Below, one piece after another: positions 7,742 through 13,855 of a stretch of 13,855 nt of DNA (positions are counted from its first letter, which is position 1; each line of letters begins with the position of its first letter). The DNA is from Acholeplasmatales bacterium (GTDB lineage Bacteria; Bacillota_I; Bacilli_A; Acholeplasmatales; Anaeroplasmataceae), in the NCBI GenBank assembly GCA_900770055.1, contig CAAGJD010000033.1:1-13855 (forward strand), given 5' to 3'. The position numbers and the translations under genes were made by a program. Below the pieces are notes generated by a model. The model saw nothing but the letters and a program-made list of their open reading frames with translations, was not told the origin of the DNA and did not search any database.

Positions 7742-8536
7742 TTATGATCCTGTTGACTCATAAGCCTTAACACCAGCATTCCACAAAACAACACCAATTG
7801 TCATTAAAAGTGTTGCTGCTAAAATTATAACACCCATAACCCAGTAAGGACTCCAAGTACCTTTTAATACAATTTGAACTGGTATTGAAATAATTAATCC
7901 AAATGGTACAATGAACGCTAAAAAAAACTGCATTGGCTTATCATAAATTGTAATTGGATATCTGGCAAAATCACAGAAATTATAGACAGAATTCATCAGT
8001 GGCCCACTTCTTTTAATCCAAAACGCTAATGAACAAGTAATTAGCTTAACTCCTGTAAATATAAAAGCACCAATAAAGACGGCAACAATTAAAAGTAGCA
8101 CATTTCCAAATGACCAAATTATAGAAATATTAAAAGCACATACTATACATAAACATGTACCAATAATTAATTCTCCAAAAGCCTCAGGCTGAAATGTTTC
8201 AGCAATAATTTGAAATAATGTATTAACTGGTCTTACTAAATGCTTATCAAATAAACCATTTTTTACATACCAATATCCAATAAACCAAAGTGAATCAGTA
8301 AATAAATGATCTAATCCCTTTGGTAGCATCGCAAAGCCATATAAAAAGCCTAGCTCCCAAATAGTCCAACCATCTAAGCTTGGAATAGCTTGAATTACCA
8401 TCCATATACAAGAAAATGTAGCTACATTAGATATCAAAAAAGATAATATACCAATAATAGTATCAGCCTTATATTCAAGTCTAGCTTTGATAGCTCTTTT
8501 GATATAAACCTTATATAAATGTAAATATCTTATCAT
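7742..8536 (-). CDS. ABC-2 family exporter permease (second subunit)
   Basis: This 264-residue membrane protein has about six hydrophobic segments. The cytosolic motif GLFDKHLVRPVN (about 93-104) and the late segment with NFCDFARYPITIYDKP (about 186-201), then AFIVPFGLIISIP, are typical of the ABC-2 permeases once listed as DUF990, which come as two unequal subunits with one ATPase. Together they form an inner-membrane exporter. The substrate is unknown; relatives have been linked to export of toxic cations or drugs, which I cannot confirm here. The start at 8536 has a strong GGGAGG ribosome binding site that overlaps the end of the preceding permease gene, which stops 2 nt before. It is the last gene of the operon and ends at the shared terminator. 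Confidence 0.87.
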   Translation of the reverse strand: MIRYLHLYKVYIKRAIKARLEYKADTIIGILSFLISNVATFSCIWMVIQAIPSLDGWTIWELGFLYGFAMLPKGLDHLFTDSLWFIGYWYVKNGLFDKHLVRPVNTLFQIIAETFQPEAFGELIIGTCLCIVCAFNISIIWSFGNVLLLIVAVFIGAFIFTGVKLITCSLAFWIKRSGPLMNSVYNFCDFARYPITIYDKPMQFFLAFIVPFGLIISIPVQIVLKGTWSPYWVMGVIILAATLLMTIGVVLWNAGVKAYESTGS

Positions 8537-8538
8537 TT

Positions 8539-9402
8539 TTAGCCTCCCTGAATAGTAATATTTCTTATTGCTTTTCTATAAAATAAATAATTAATCACTT
8601 CAAGACAAATAATCCATCCTATAGCTAAAGCAAAATTAATAAATATTTGAGGATAATCAAGCTTACCTAAAATTATTAGAGTTGGATTTTGGCCAATATA
8701 AGCAAATGGTGAAAATGATACAATTCCTCTAATCCAAACAGGGAAAAAAGCAAGTGGTATCATTGCACCTGATAAGAATCTAATAATAACCTCTTTTAAC
8801 TGAAACATACCAAAGCTAGCTTGAGTATAAAATGTACATAATCCAAAAAAATAATTAATTGCATCATATAACATACAACCAATTAGCTGGGCTACTAAAA
8901 ATAGTAATATTCTTAATAAGAAATCCCAAATTGAAGTAATTACAAAAACACTAGTAAAATGAAGTACTACTGTCACTATACCTAAAAGTGGTAAAGTAAA
9001 TATTAATGTTAACCCTAAATAATTACCTAATGTTATAAAAGTAAAACGTAATCGATATGATATAGGCTTAATTAATTGCATCGCAATTGTTCCATCCTTT
9101 ATCTCATCAGATATCTTACTATGAGTATCTCCTGCTGAAACACCAAAGCCTGAAATCATAATAAAGCATGTATAGCTTAGCATCTCATTTAATGTAAAGC
9201 TATTAATTGTTTCATTAGGTGAATTTCTATAAATAGAAATCCATAAAAAGAAAAGACAAATTAAAGATAATGAAGAAATTAAAAACCACGAATATAAGGA
9301 TGCCTTATATATTAATAAATCTAAAATACCACTTTTAGAAAATGGTAAATATTTTTTGAAGAAACGAATAAAAGAACTACTTCTTTTCACTCTAATTTTC
9401 AT
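8539..9402 (-). CDS. ABC-2 family exporter permease (first subunit)
   Basis: This 287-residue protein has a basic N-terminal tail and about six membrane segments. The motif EIKDGTIAMQLIKPISYR (about 100-117) and the amphipathic SGAMIPLAFFPVWI stretch (about 211-224) are characteristic of the ABC-2 (DUF990-like) permease that partners the following subunit. It is expected to dimerise with that subunit in the cytoplasmic membrane. The ATG at 9402 lies inside the 3' end of the ATPase gene with an 11-nt overlap, and its GAAAGG ribosome binding site is within the ATPase coding sequence, so translation is coupled. The transported substrate is not evident. Confidence 0.87.
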   Translation of the reverse strand: MKIRVKRSSSFIRFFKKYLPFSKSGILDLLIYKASLYSWFLISSLSLICLFFLWISIYRNSPNETINSFTLNEMLSYTCFIMISGFGVSAGDTHSKISDEIKDGTIAMQLIKPISYRLRFTFITLGNYLGLTLIFTLPLLGIVTVVLHFTSVFVITSIWDFLLRILLFLVAQLIGCMLYDAINYFFGLCTFYTQASFGMFQLKEVIIRFLSGAMIPLAFFPVWIRGIVSFSPFAYIGQNPTLIILGKLDYPQIFINFALAIGWIICLEVINYLFYRKAIRNITIQGG

Positions 9403-10381
9403 CCTTTCTATACATTTCCTTAGCTATATCTTCTATTGTTATTTCTTTAATTTTCATATCTTTAATTGAATATTTACTTAAAATCTCATTAATGACCTTA
9501 TCTAAAGAAATAAGGCCAGCATCAAATTTTGAAATTAATGTTCCTTCACTAAATGAATATTCTACTAAACCATCATAACTATTAAATTCTGAAATTTCAA
9601 CATTTGATTTATCTAGCTGTACATATAGAGTTCTTAAATCACCAAATTTATTCTTAATATCCTTAAGTGATCCATCATAAATAACACTACCACTATCAAT
9701 AATAATCAGTCTATTACATAGCATTTCAATATCAGCCATATCATGAGTAGTTAAAATAACTGTAGTGTTATATTTTTTATTCATCATTAATATCGCATTA
9801 CGTATTTTTTCTTTAACTAAAACATCTAAGCCAATTGTTGGTTCATCTAAAAATAAAATTTTAGGATTATGAAGTAATGATGCAGCTAAATCAGCTCGCA
9901 TTCTTTGACCTAATGATAAGGTTCTAACAGGCTGATTAATAAATTCTTTTATATCTAAGACCTCTTGTAGAAATTCAAATCTTTCCTTATAATCCTCATC
10001 ACTAATTAAATATACTTCTTTTAATACATTAAAGGATTCTATTAATGGGATATCCCACCAAAGCTGAGTTTTTTGACCAAAAACAACACCAATGTCTTTG
10101 GCTACCTGTTGTCTTTTTTTATAAGGTTCAAGACCATTAACTAATACTTTTCCTGACGTCGGATTTAATATTCCACACATCATTTTTATTGTTGTTGATT
10201 TGCCAGCTCCATTACTACCAATATAACCAACAATTTCTCCTTCATTAATTGTAAAATTAATCTTATTAACTGCTGTTTTATATTCATACTTTCTAGATAA
10301 TAGAGTTTTCAGCATACCTATTATTCCTGGCTTTCTAATAGGCTTTTTAAAAGTTTTTTCTAAATCTTCAACTATAATCAT
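9392..10381 (-). CDS. ABC transporter ATP-binding protein of an ABC-2 exporter
   Basis: This 329-residue ATPase has all nucleotide-binding motifs: Walker A GSNGAGKST (55-63), Q-loop in VVFGQKTQLWWD (Gln103), signature LSLGQ (155-159), Walker B ILFLDEP (175-181) and switch His213 (TTHD). The GQKTQLWWD Q-loop is typical of ATPases that pair with the DUF990-like permeases encoded next. The insertion before the Walker A region (KPIRKPGIIGMLKTLLSRKY) and the C-terminal extension of about 90 residues are also common in that subgroup. I chose ATG 10381; the in-frame TTG at 10393 and GTG at 10390 lie on or before the GGTG ribosome binding site, which sits 6 nt from the ATG. It is first in a three-gene operon with overlapping or nearly touching genes. 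The substrate is unknown. Confidence 0.92.
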   Translation of the reverse strand: MIIVEDLEKTFKKPIRKPGIIGMLKTLLSRKYEYKTAVNKINFTINEGEIVGYIGSNGAGKSTTIKMMCGILNPTSGKVLVNGLEPYKKRQQVAKDIGVVFGQKTQLWWDIPLIESFNVLKEVYLISDEDYKERFEFLQEVLDIKEFINQPVRTLSLGQRMRADLAASLLHNPKILFLDEPTIGLDVLVKEKIRNAILMMNKKYNTTVILTTHDMADIEMLCNRLIIIDSGSVIYDGSLKDIKNKFGDLRTLYVQLDKSNVEISEFNSYDGLVEYSFSEGTLISKFDAGLISLDKVINEILSKYSIKDMKIKEITIEDIAKEMYRKDEN

Positions 10382-10423
10382 AATATTCACCAAATTATTT
10401 ATATATCGTAAAAATCTATCTAT

Positions 10424-10452
10424 ATAATAATCCTATATTATTATTTTAGCAA
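10424..10452 (-). promoter_or_regulatory. Possible promoter of the ABC exporter operon
   Basis: On the minus strand, TTGCTA (10447-10452), 17-nt spacer, TATTAT (10424-10429), about 43 nt before the ATPase start. The -35 has two mismatches and the surrounding DNA is extremely AT-rich, so chance matches are easy here. Confidence 0.45.
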
Positions 10453-10463
10453 GAAAATAATTA

Positions 10464-10580
10464 TTAATTTATTCTACACTTAAATAAACCATCTCTATTA
10501 CTATAATAATATATTTGTTTAAGACCACGTCTATTAAATCTTGTAGCATGAGTTCCTTCGGGATATAGCTTTTTAATATA
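10464..10580 (-). pseudogene. Orphan coding fragment, probable gene remnant
   Basis: A 38-codon minus-strand frame between two TAA codons (10581-10583 and 10464-10466) reads with a composition unlike random AT-rich DNA: YPEGTHATRFNRRGLKQIYY then YSNRDGLFKCRIN. It has no ATG start and no ribosome binding site, so it is not a complete gene. It looks like the C-terminal end of a decayed gene. I do not recognise the family. It sits between the acyltransferase terminator and the exporter promoter. It is short enough that chance cannot be excluded. Confidence 0.4.
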
Positions 10581-10593
10581 TTAACAAAAAAAT

Positions 10594-10618
10594 AAAAACC
10601 TACGAAAAGTAGATTTTT
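10594..10618 (-). terminator. Intrinsic terminator of the glycosyltransferase-acyltransferase operon
   Basis: Minus-strand stem AAAAATCTAC / GTAGGTTTTT (10 pairs including one G-U), loop TTTTC, followed by ATTTTTTTG. It starts 9 nt past the acyltransferase stop codon region. Confidence 0.82.
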
Positions 10619-10626
10619 ATAAATAA

Positions 10627-11412
10627 TTATTCTTCAATTATTTTGGGAACATATTCATAATATTCATAAGTAGAATAATTACTCGAATGCTTAAGCATTG
10701 AATCATAAACAATATCACGTAAATAATTTGTGTTTTTTGTAGTATCATATTCTTCATTTGGATAAAAAGGCCCATCAATATATGTTACAACCTTTGGTAA
10801 TTTTCCAAATAATCTCTTTTGGTAACAATTTGTTACCGAATAAACGGGCTTATTTAATTTAACAGGATATCTAAATGAAGTTGCTTGAAATGGCCTAATT
10901 CCAGTGTAATATGGCCAAATATGAGCCTCTGGATAGATGGTAATAATGCCTTTTTGATTACTTCTGGTTTTAATGCAATCATACATATTTTTCATTGATG
11001 ATATATCTGATGCAACAGGAATAGCACCTAGCATTTGAACAATATTTTTTAAAAATGGAATACTTGTTGCATCTGGACTTGTTAAGATATAATTTCTTTT
11101 AAAAAAGCATAAATAATTAGGTATAAAGGCATCGAATAAGGAATTAGTGTGATTATAATAGATAAAAGCACCATTCTTTTTGGCTTTCTTTAATACCTTT
11201 TTATTAACAGTTTTTTGATGGAATACAACTTTTGTGAATAATAAAACAAGTGGCTTCGCAATCACATAATATAGGATAAAAGATGAAAACTTCCAAAATG
11301 GATTTTTATGAATATATTTAAAATTTTTATCAATTTCTTTTGTTTTAATATTATTATGAGCAAAATCATCATTTAGTTCATCAGAATAATATATTATCTT
11401 TTTAGGTTTCAT
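10627..11412 (-). CDS. PlsC-like lysophospholipid / 1-acylglycerol-3-phosphate acyltransferase family protein
   Basis: This 261-residue protein belongs to the LPLAT/PlsC superfamily, which transfers an acyl chain to a glycerolipid at the cytoplasmic membrane. A hydrophobic stretch (about 42-62) can anchor it. The catalytic box is NHTNSLFD, with His88 and Asp94. The spacing is H-X5-D, one residue more than the classic H-X4-D, and resembles the NHTQPIGD form seen in a Firmicutes branch. The second block, IYPEAHIWPYYTGIRPF (159-175), replaces the usual EGTRS-type substrate motif and is shared with that branch. The ATG at 11412 overlaps the glycosyltransferase 3' end by 11 nt with AGAGGT as ribosome binding site, so the two are coupled. 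The exact acceptor is not established; it may be a glycolipid or phospholipid. Confidence 0.8.
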   Translation of the reverse strand: MKPKKIIYYSDELNDDFAHNNIKTKEIDKNFKYIHKNPFWKFSSFILYYVIAKPLVLLFTKVVFHQKTVNKKVLKKAKKNGAFIYYNHTNSLFDAFIPNYLCFFKRNYILTSPDATSIPFLKNIVQMLGAIPVASDISSMKNMYDCIKTRSNQKGIITIYPEAHIWPYYTGIRPFQATSFRYPVKLNKPVYSVTNCYQKRLFGKLPKVVTYIDGPFYPNEEYDTTKNTNYLRDIVYDSMLKHSSNYSTYEYYEYVPKIIEE

Positions 11413-12544
11413 TATGATACCTCTTATAAGTTTCTATCAACATATTTTCCATTTGCTCCATACAATAATCCTGATCAAAGCTAAAGGCTGTTTGAAGATA
11501 CTTTTTGCTATATTCTTCTTTTTCTTCATAATGCTCAATCCAATAATCGATTTTATTTGCTAAATCTAAATAATCGCCATTTTTAAATAAGCATTTTTCA
11601 TCTAAAGCAAAGCCTCTAGTCGCGCTTTTCTTTGAATCAGCAATTAAAGCTACTAAACCACAGCTAATAGCCTCAATACAAGAAATAGCTTCAATTTCAA
11701 CCTCTGCTGAATGACAATATAAATCAGAATAATTAATAACCTGAACTAATTCATCACGAGTATAAAAATTCATTTCAAAGCTGATTCCTAGTTTATTTCC
11801 AAGTTTTAAAAGCTTTTTATAATTAGGCCCTTTACCAGCAATGATTAAATGGATTTTATCCTTATATTTACTATTTGCTATTCCCTTCATTAAGATATCA
11901 TGCTTTTTTTCACCACATAATCTACCTGTAGATAATATGACAAATTTACCTTGTAATGATTGAGGCTTAGGACAATCAATTCTTTTAAATGTAGTGTTCA
12001 CACCATTACTGATAACATAGCCATTAGTATGACCAAAGCGTGATTCAAAAACATCACGAATGAATTGAGTTGGATAATGGATAGCATCTACCTTTGAATA
12101 TACATTTTTATAAAAATGCTTATAAACTAAATTATTAGCCCATTCCTGTCTATCAAGCCATAAATGAACTGTAAAATTTTCTGCTTGGCAATGGAAGCTT
12201 GCAGTCACAGGCTTATGAAGTGTTCTTGCTATTTCAAGTGATTTTTTTCCTAATGAAAAAGGTAATTCTAAGTGAACAATATCAGTATCCTTTATAGCCT
12301 CATATAATATTTTCTTATCTGCTTTAGCTAAAGCAACACCATTTCTATGAATAATAATATTTAAAAATAATAAATTTAGTTCAGGAACAATATAATATCC
12401 TTCTAAATTCTTCTTTTCATCATCCATACAAACAACCTTAACATCATGTCCCTTAGCTTTAAGGCTTCGAATAAGGTTCATAGCAGCAATAGTTGTTCCA
12501 TTATTTTCTTGTCCTAAAACATCACAAATAATTGTAATTTTCAT
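11402..12544 (-). CDS. GT4 family glycosyltransferase, likely acting on a membrane lipid
   Basis: This 380-residue GT-B fold enzyme has an N-terminal acceptor domain with NGTTIAAMNLIRSLKAKGHDV (15-35) and FHCQAENFTVH (117-127). A donor domain follows with VISNGV (177-182), the phosphate-contacting GRLCGEKKHD (207-216) and the retaining E-X7-E pair Glu283/Glu291 (SCIEAISCG context). It resembles the monoglucosyl-diacylglycerol synthase branch, and its coupling to an acyltransferase supports a glycolipid role. Donor sugar and acceptor are inferred. The start is ATG 12544, 6 nt after AGGTG (12551-12555). Longer readings starting near 12652 would translate the RNA domains of the intron and are not real. 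The gene begins 18 nt after the intron 3' end, so its promoter must lie in the intron or upstream of it. Confidence 0.85.
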   Translation of the reverse strand: MKITIICDVLGQENNGTTIAAMNLIRSLKAKGHDVKVVCMDDEKKNLEGYYIVPELNLLFLNIIIHRNGVALAKADKKILYEAIKDTDIVHLELPFSLGKKSLEIARTLHKPVTASFHCQAENFTVHLWLDRQEWANNLVYKHFYKNVYSKVDAIHYPTQFIRDVFESRFGHTNGYVISNGVNTTFKRIDCPKPQSLQGKFVILSTGRLCGEKKHDILMKGIANSKYKDKIHLIIAGKGPNYKKLLKLGNKLGISFEMNFYTRDELVQVINYSDLYCHSAEVEIEAISCIEAISCGLVALIADSKKSATRGFALDEKCLFKNGDYLDLANKIDYWIEHYEEKEEYSKKYLQTAFSFDQDYCMEQMENMLIETYKRYHNET

Positions 12545-12565
12545 ATCCATCACCTTTAAACAATA

Positions 12566-12600
12566 GGGTAGAGGAAAGAAAATAATTCTTTGCCCCTCCC
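12566..12600 (-). ncRNA. Group II intron domain VI with bulged branch-point adenosine
   Basis: A 35-nt hairpin: GGGAGGGGCAAAGAA pairs with TTCTTTCCTCTACCC around a TTATT loop, giving 13 pairs (two are G-U), a C-C mismatch and an A-A mismatch. The 3'-side A of that mismatch (12569) is the natural branch-point candidate, 7th from the predicted intron end. Confidence 0.75.
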
Positions 12601-12603
12601 ATT

Positions 12604-12634
12604 GCACCGTACGTACGGGTCTCGTATACGGCGC
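12604..12634 (-). ncRNA. Group II intron domain V (catalytic hairpin)
   Basis: Minus strand GCGCCGT pairs with ACGGTGC (one G-U), an internal bulge follows (AT opposite ACGT region), then TACG/CGTA closes an AGACC loop. The order of lower stem, two-sided bulge and upper stem is that of domain V. The triad position holds CGC. The pentaloop is unlike the usual GNRA tetraloop. Confidence 0.8.
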
Positions 12635-12655
12635 TACATTTATATTAAACACAAA

Positions 12656-13855
12656 CTACCTAAGGTAGTAAGCCAAAGGGTTGACCAGTCCCGGTCTCCC
12701 CTTTTCCTTATTAGCTAGTGCTAAAACTTTGGGACTTAATATGTAATTCACTACATTCATTCCACATCTTCTATACCAACCCAACCTAGAATTAGCTACC
12801 TTAAATATATCTTCATCTTCAAAATTACATTTGAACGCTTTGTTTAATCTATGAAGATTAATATATATTCTTTTAGGTATTTTCCATTGTTTGATAATAA
12901 TTACCCTTACTTTATGTCTTAACCATTGTCCAAAGTTGTCAATAAAGTGTTTCATACTACCTATACGGAAGTAGTTTATCCAACCTCGAATGATTTGATT
13001 AAGTTTTGTATATGTAATTGATAGAGCTTTTGATACTGCGTGCTTACGTTTAAGTACCTTTTTAACCTTATCATAAAGTTTTATCTTTCGGTCCGTACCG
13101 GGTTTACATTTCCACCCATCAGTACTTTTCCAAAATGTAAATCCTAAGAAATTACTATTCGTTGGTCTTACAATTTTGGTTTTAGTCGCTGAAACCTTAA
13201 GAAATAACTTTCTTTCTAGCCAAGAAGTAACTGATTTCATTACACGTTCGGCTGCTACATCACTTCTAACAAAGATATTACAATCGTCTGCATATCTAAC
13301 AAAATGTAAGCCTCTCATCTCTAATTCTTTATCAAATTTGTCTAGGTAGATATTTGATAGAATTGGCGATAGTGGTCCACCTTGTGGTGTGCCTATTGTT
13401 GAAGATATAACAACACCATTTTCCATAACTCCTGCTTGTAGGAATTTACGGATTAAATGTAGCGTATGACTGTCATTTACTTTCTCCCTAAGTATTGAGA
13501 TTAATTTATCGTGATTTACAGTGTCGAAATACTTTTCAATATCTAAATCAATTACCCATTCAAATCCCCCATTAAGATATTCTAATACCTGATTCATTGC
13601 CGTGTGACAGTCTCTATTAGGTCTAAAGCCATATGAATAATCACTAAATACATTTTCATATATTGGTGTTAATCTTTGGGCTATTGCCTGTTGTATTACC
13701 CTATCAACCACAGTTGGTATTCCTAGAGGTCTTAATTTGCCATTGGATTTTGGAATATAAACTCTTCTTACGGGCAGAGGCCTATAAGTTTTATTCATTA
13801 TTGAATTAATGATTTCTTTCTTATGCTCATAAAAGTATGCATCTAATTGATTAAC
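12656..13855 (-). CDS. ltrA: Group II intron-encoded reverse transcriptase/maturase (5' end beyond right edge)
   Basis: The frame is open for 399 visible residues to the window edge; the N-terminus is outside. A Met codon at 13798 is internal, because 19 upstream in-frame codons (ending KKEIINSI) match the usual sequence before the PVRRVYIPK block. Reverse transcriptase blocks appear in order: RRVYIPKSNGKLRPLGIPT, YGFRPNRDCHTA, DLDIEKYFDTVNHD, GTPQGGPLSP and the catalytic YADD (nucleotides about 13283-13294). Next comes the maturase X domain with GWINYFRIGS and WLRHKVR. The last segment (SRLGWYRRCG to LAYYLR) is a short C-terminal tail and there is no HNH/En domain. The protein binds its own intron RNA to aid splicing and copies it into new DNA sites. 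All catalytic residues seen are intact, so the element may be active. Confidence 0.93.
   Translation of the reverse strand, partial: VNQLDAYFYEHKKEIINSIMNKTYRPLPVRRVYIPKSNGKLRPLGIPTVVDRVIQQAIAQRLTPIYENVFSDYSYGFRPNRDCHTAMNQVLEYLNGGFEWVIDLDIEKYFDTVNHDKLISILREKVNDSHTLHLIRKFLQAGVMENGVVISSTIGTPQGGPLSPILSNIYLDKFDKELEMRGLHFVRYADDCNIFVRSDVAAERVMKSVTSWLERKLFLKVSATKTKIVRPTNSNFLGFTFWKSTDGWKCKPGTDRKIKLYDKVKKVLKRKHAVSKALSITYTKLNQIIRGWINYFRIGSMKHFIDNFGQWLRHKVRVIIIKQWKIPKRIYINLHRLNKAFKCNFEDEDIFKVANSRLGWYRRCGMNVVNYILSPKVLALANKEKGRPGLVNPLAYYLR

Larger units (their letters stand above)
12563..13855 (-). mobile_element. Group II intron, 3' part (continues past the right edge)
   Basis: The minus strand carries an intron-encoded reverse transcriptase/maturase followed, 21 nt after its stop, by a domain V-like hairpin, a 3-nt joiner and a domain VI-like hairpin. 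The 3' end is placed at 12563 (minus-strand CTACCCTAT then TGTTTAAAGG), 7 nt counting from the bulged branch-point A at 12569. The catalytic triad in domain V reads CGC instead of AGC and the ORF has no HNH endonuclease, both of which fit the IIC class although other classes also lack the endonuclease. The 5' half of the ribozyme (domains I-III) is outside the window. Confidence 0.85.

Noticed and set aside
12545..12652. N-terminal extension of the glycosyltransferase by about 36 residues
   Set aside because: This stretch is the translated intron domain V/VI region. The ATG at 12544 has a properly spaced AGGTG site and the family N-terminus starts there (MKITIICDVLG).
13796..13798. ATG as the start of the reverse transcriptase
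   Set aside because: Nineteen in-frame codons upstream, up to the window edge, continue the typical maturase sequence, so this Met is internal and the gene is cut by the window.
1..13855. CRISPR array, tRNA or rRNA gene, toxin-antitoxin or phage defence system
   Set aside because: I looked for regularly spaced repeats, tRNA-like cloverleaf ends and typical accessory gene pairs on both strands and saw none. The reverse transcriptase is an intron maturase, because domains V and VI follow it, and not a retron or DRT enzyme.

Overview
This is a low-GC, AT-rich bacterial window that reads as a gut-associated member of the Bacillota (Firmicutes). The evidence is AGGAGG-type ribosome binding sites, TTGACA/TATAAT promoters, CIRCE (HrcA) operators in front of clpB, a KtrAB-type potassium uptake system, a DegV protein and a bile salt hydrolase very like the Clostridium perfringens enzyme. 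The standard genetic code fits all genes. I would place it near Erysipelotrichales/RF39-like Bacilli or Clostridia, but the window alone does not settle this.

Layout, left to right. Positions 1-219 hold the N-terminal part of a DegV-family gene (minus strand) with its own promoter. Positions 373-2394 hold a translationally coupled minus-strand operon, ktrB-ktrA (K+ channel subunit, then regulatory RCK subunit), closed by a hairpin terminator at 300-328. Positions 2519-3496 hold a bile salt hydrolase (minus). Positions 3607-4905 hold a membrane-anchored HD-GYP phosphodiesterase-like protein (minus). A divergent region follows, and then clpB at 5147-7708 is the only plus-strand gene. Its sigma-A promoter is bracketed by two CIRCE operators. 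A 30-nt perfect palindromic terminator (7711-7740) separates clpB from a converging minus-strand ABC-2 exporter operon of one ATPase and two permeases (7742-10381). Upstream of that is a short leader region with a decayed coding fragment (10464-10580) and another hairpin terminator (10594-10618). Positions 10627-12544 hold a two-gene minus-strand operon: a GT4 glycosyltransferase overlapping a PlsC-like acyltransferase. The right edge (12563 to beyond 13855) is the 3' part of a group II intron, with its reverse transcriptase/maturase ORF followed by RNA domains V and VI. It ends 18 nt before the glycosyltransferase start codon.

How the genes work together: most genes concern envelope and stress homeostasis, namely K+ uptake, bile detoxification, a second-messenger enzyme, protein disaggregation, an exporter and glycolipid/phospholipid synthesis. 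They sit in separate transcription units, each with a recognisable promoter or terminator, so this is mainly an ordinary chromosomal segment. The mobile element is the group II intron. The most informative non-gene structures are the doubled CIRCE at clpB and the intron 3' end abutting the glycosyltransferase ribosome binding site. I did not find a convincing new defence or mobile system here.
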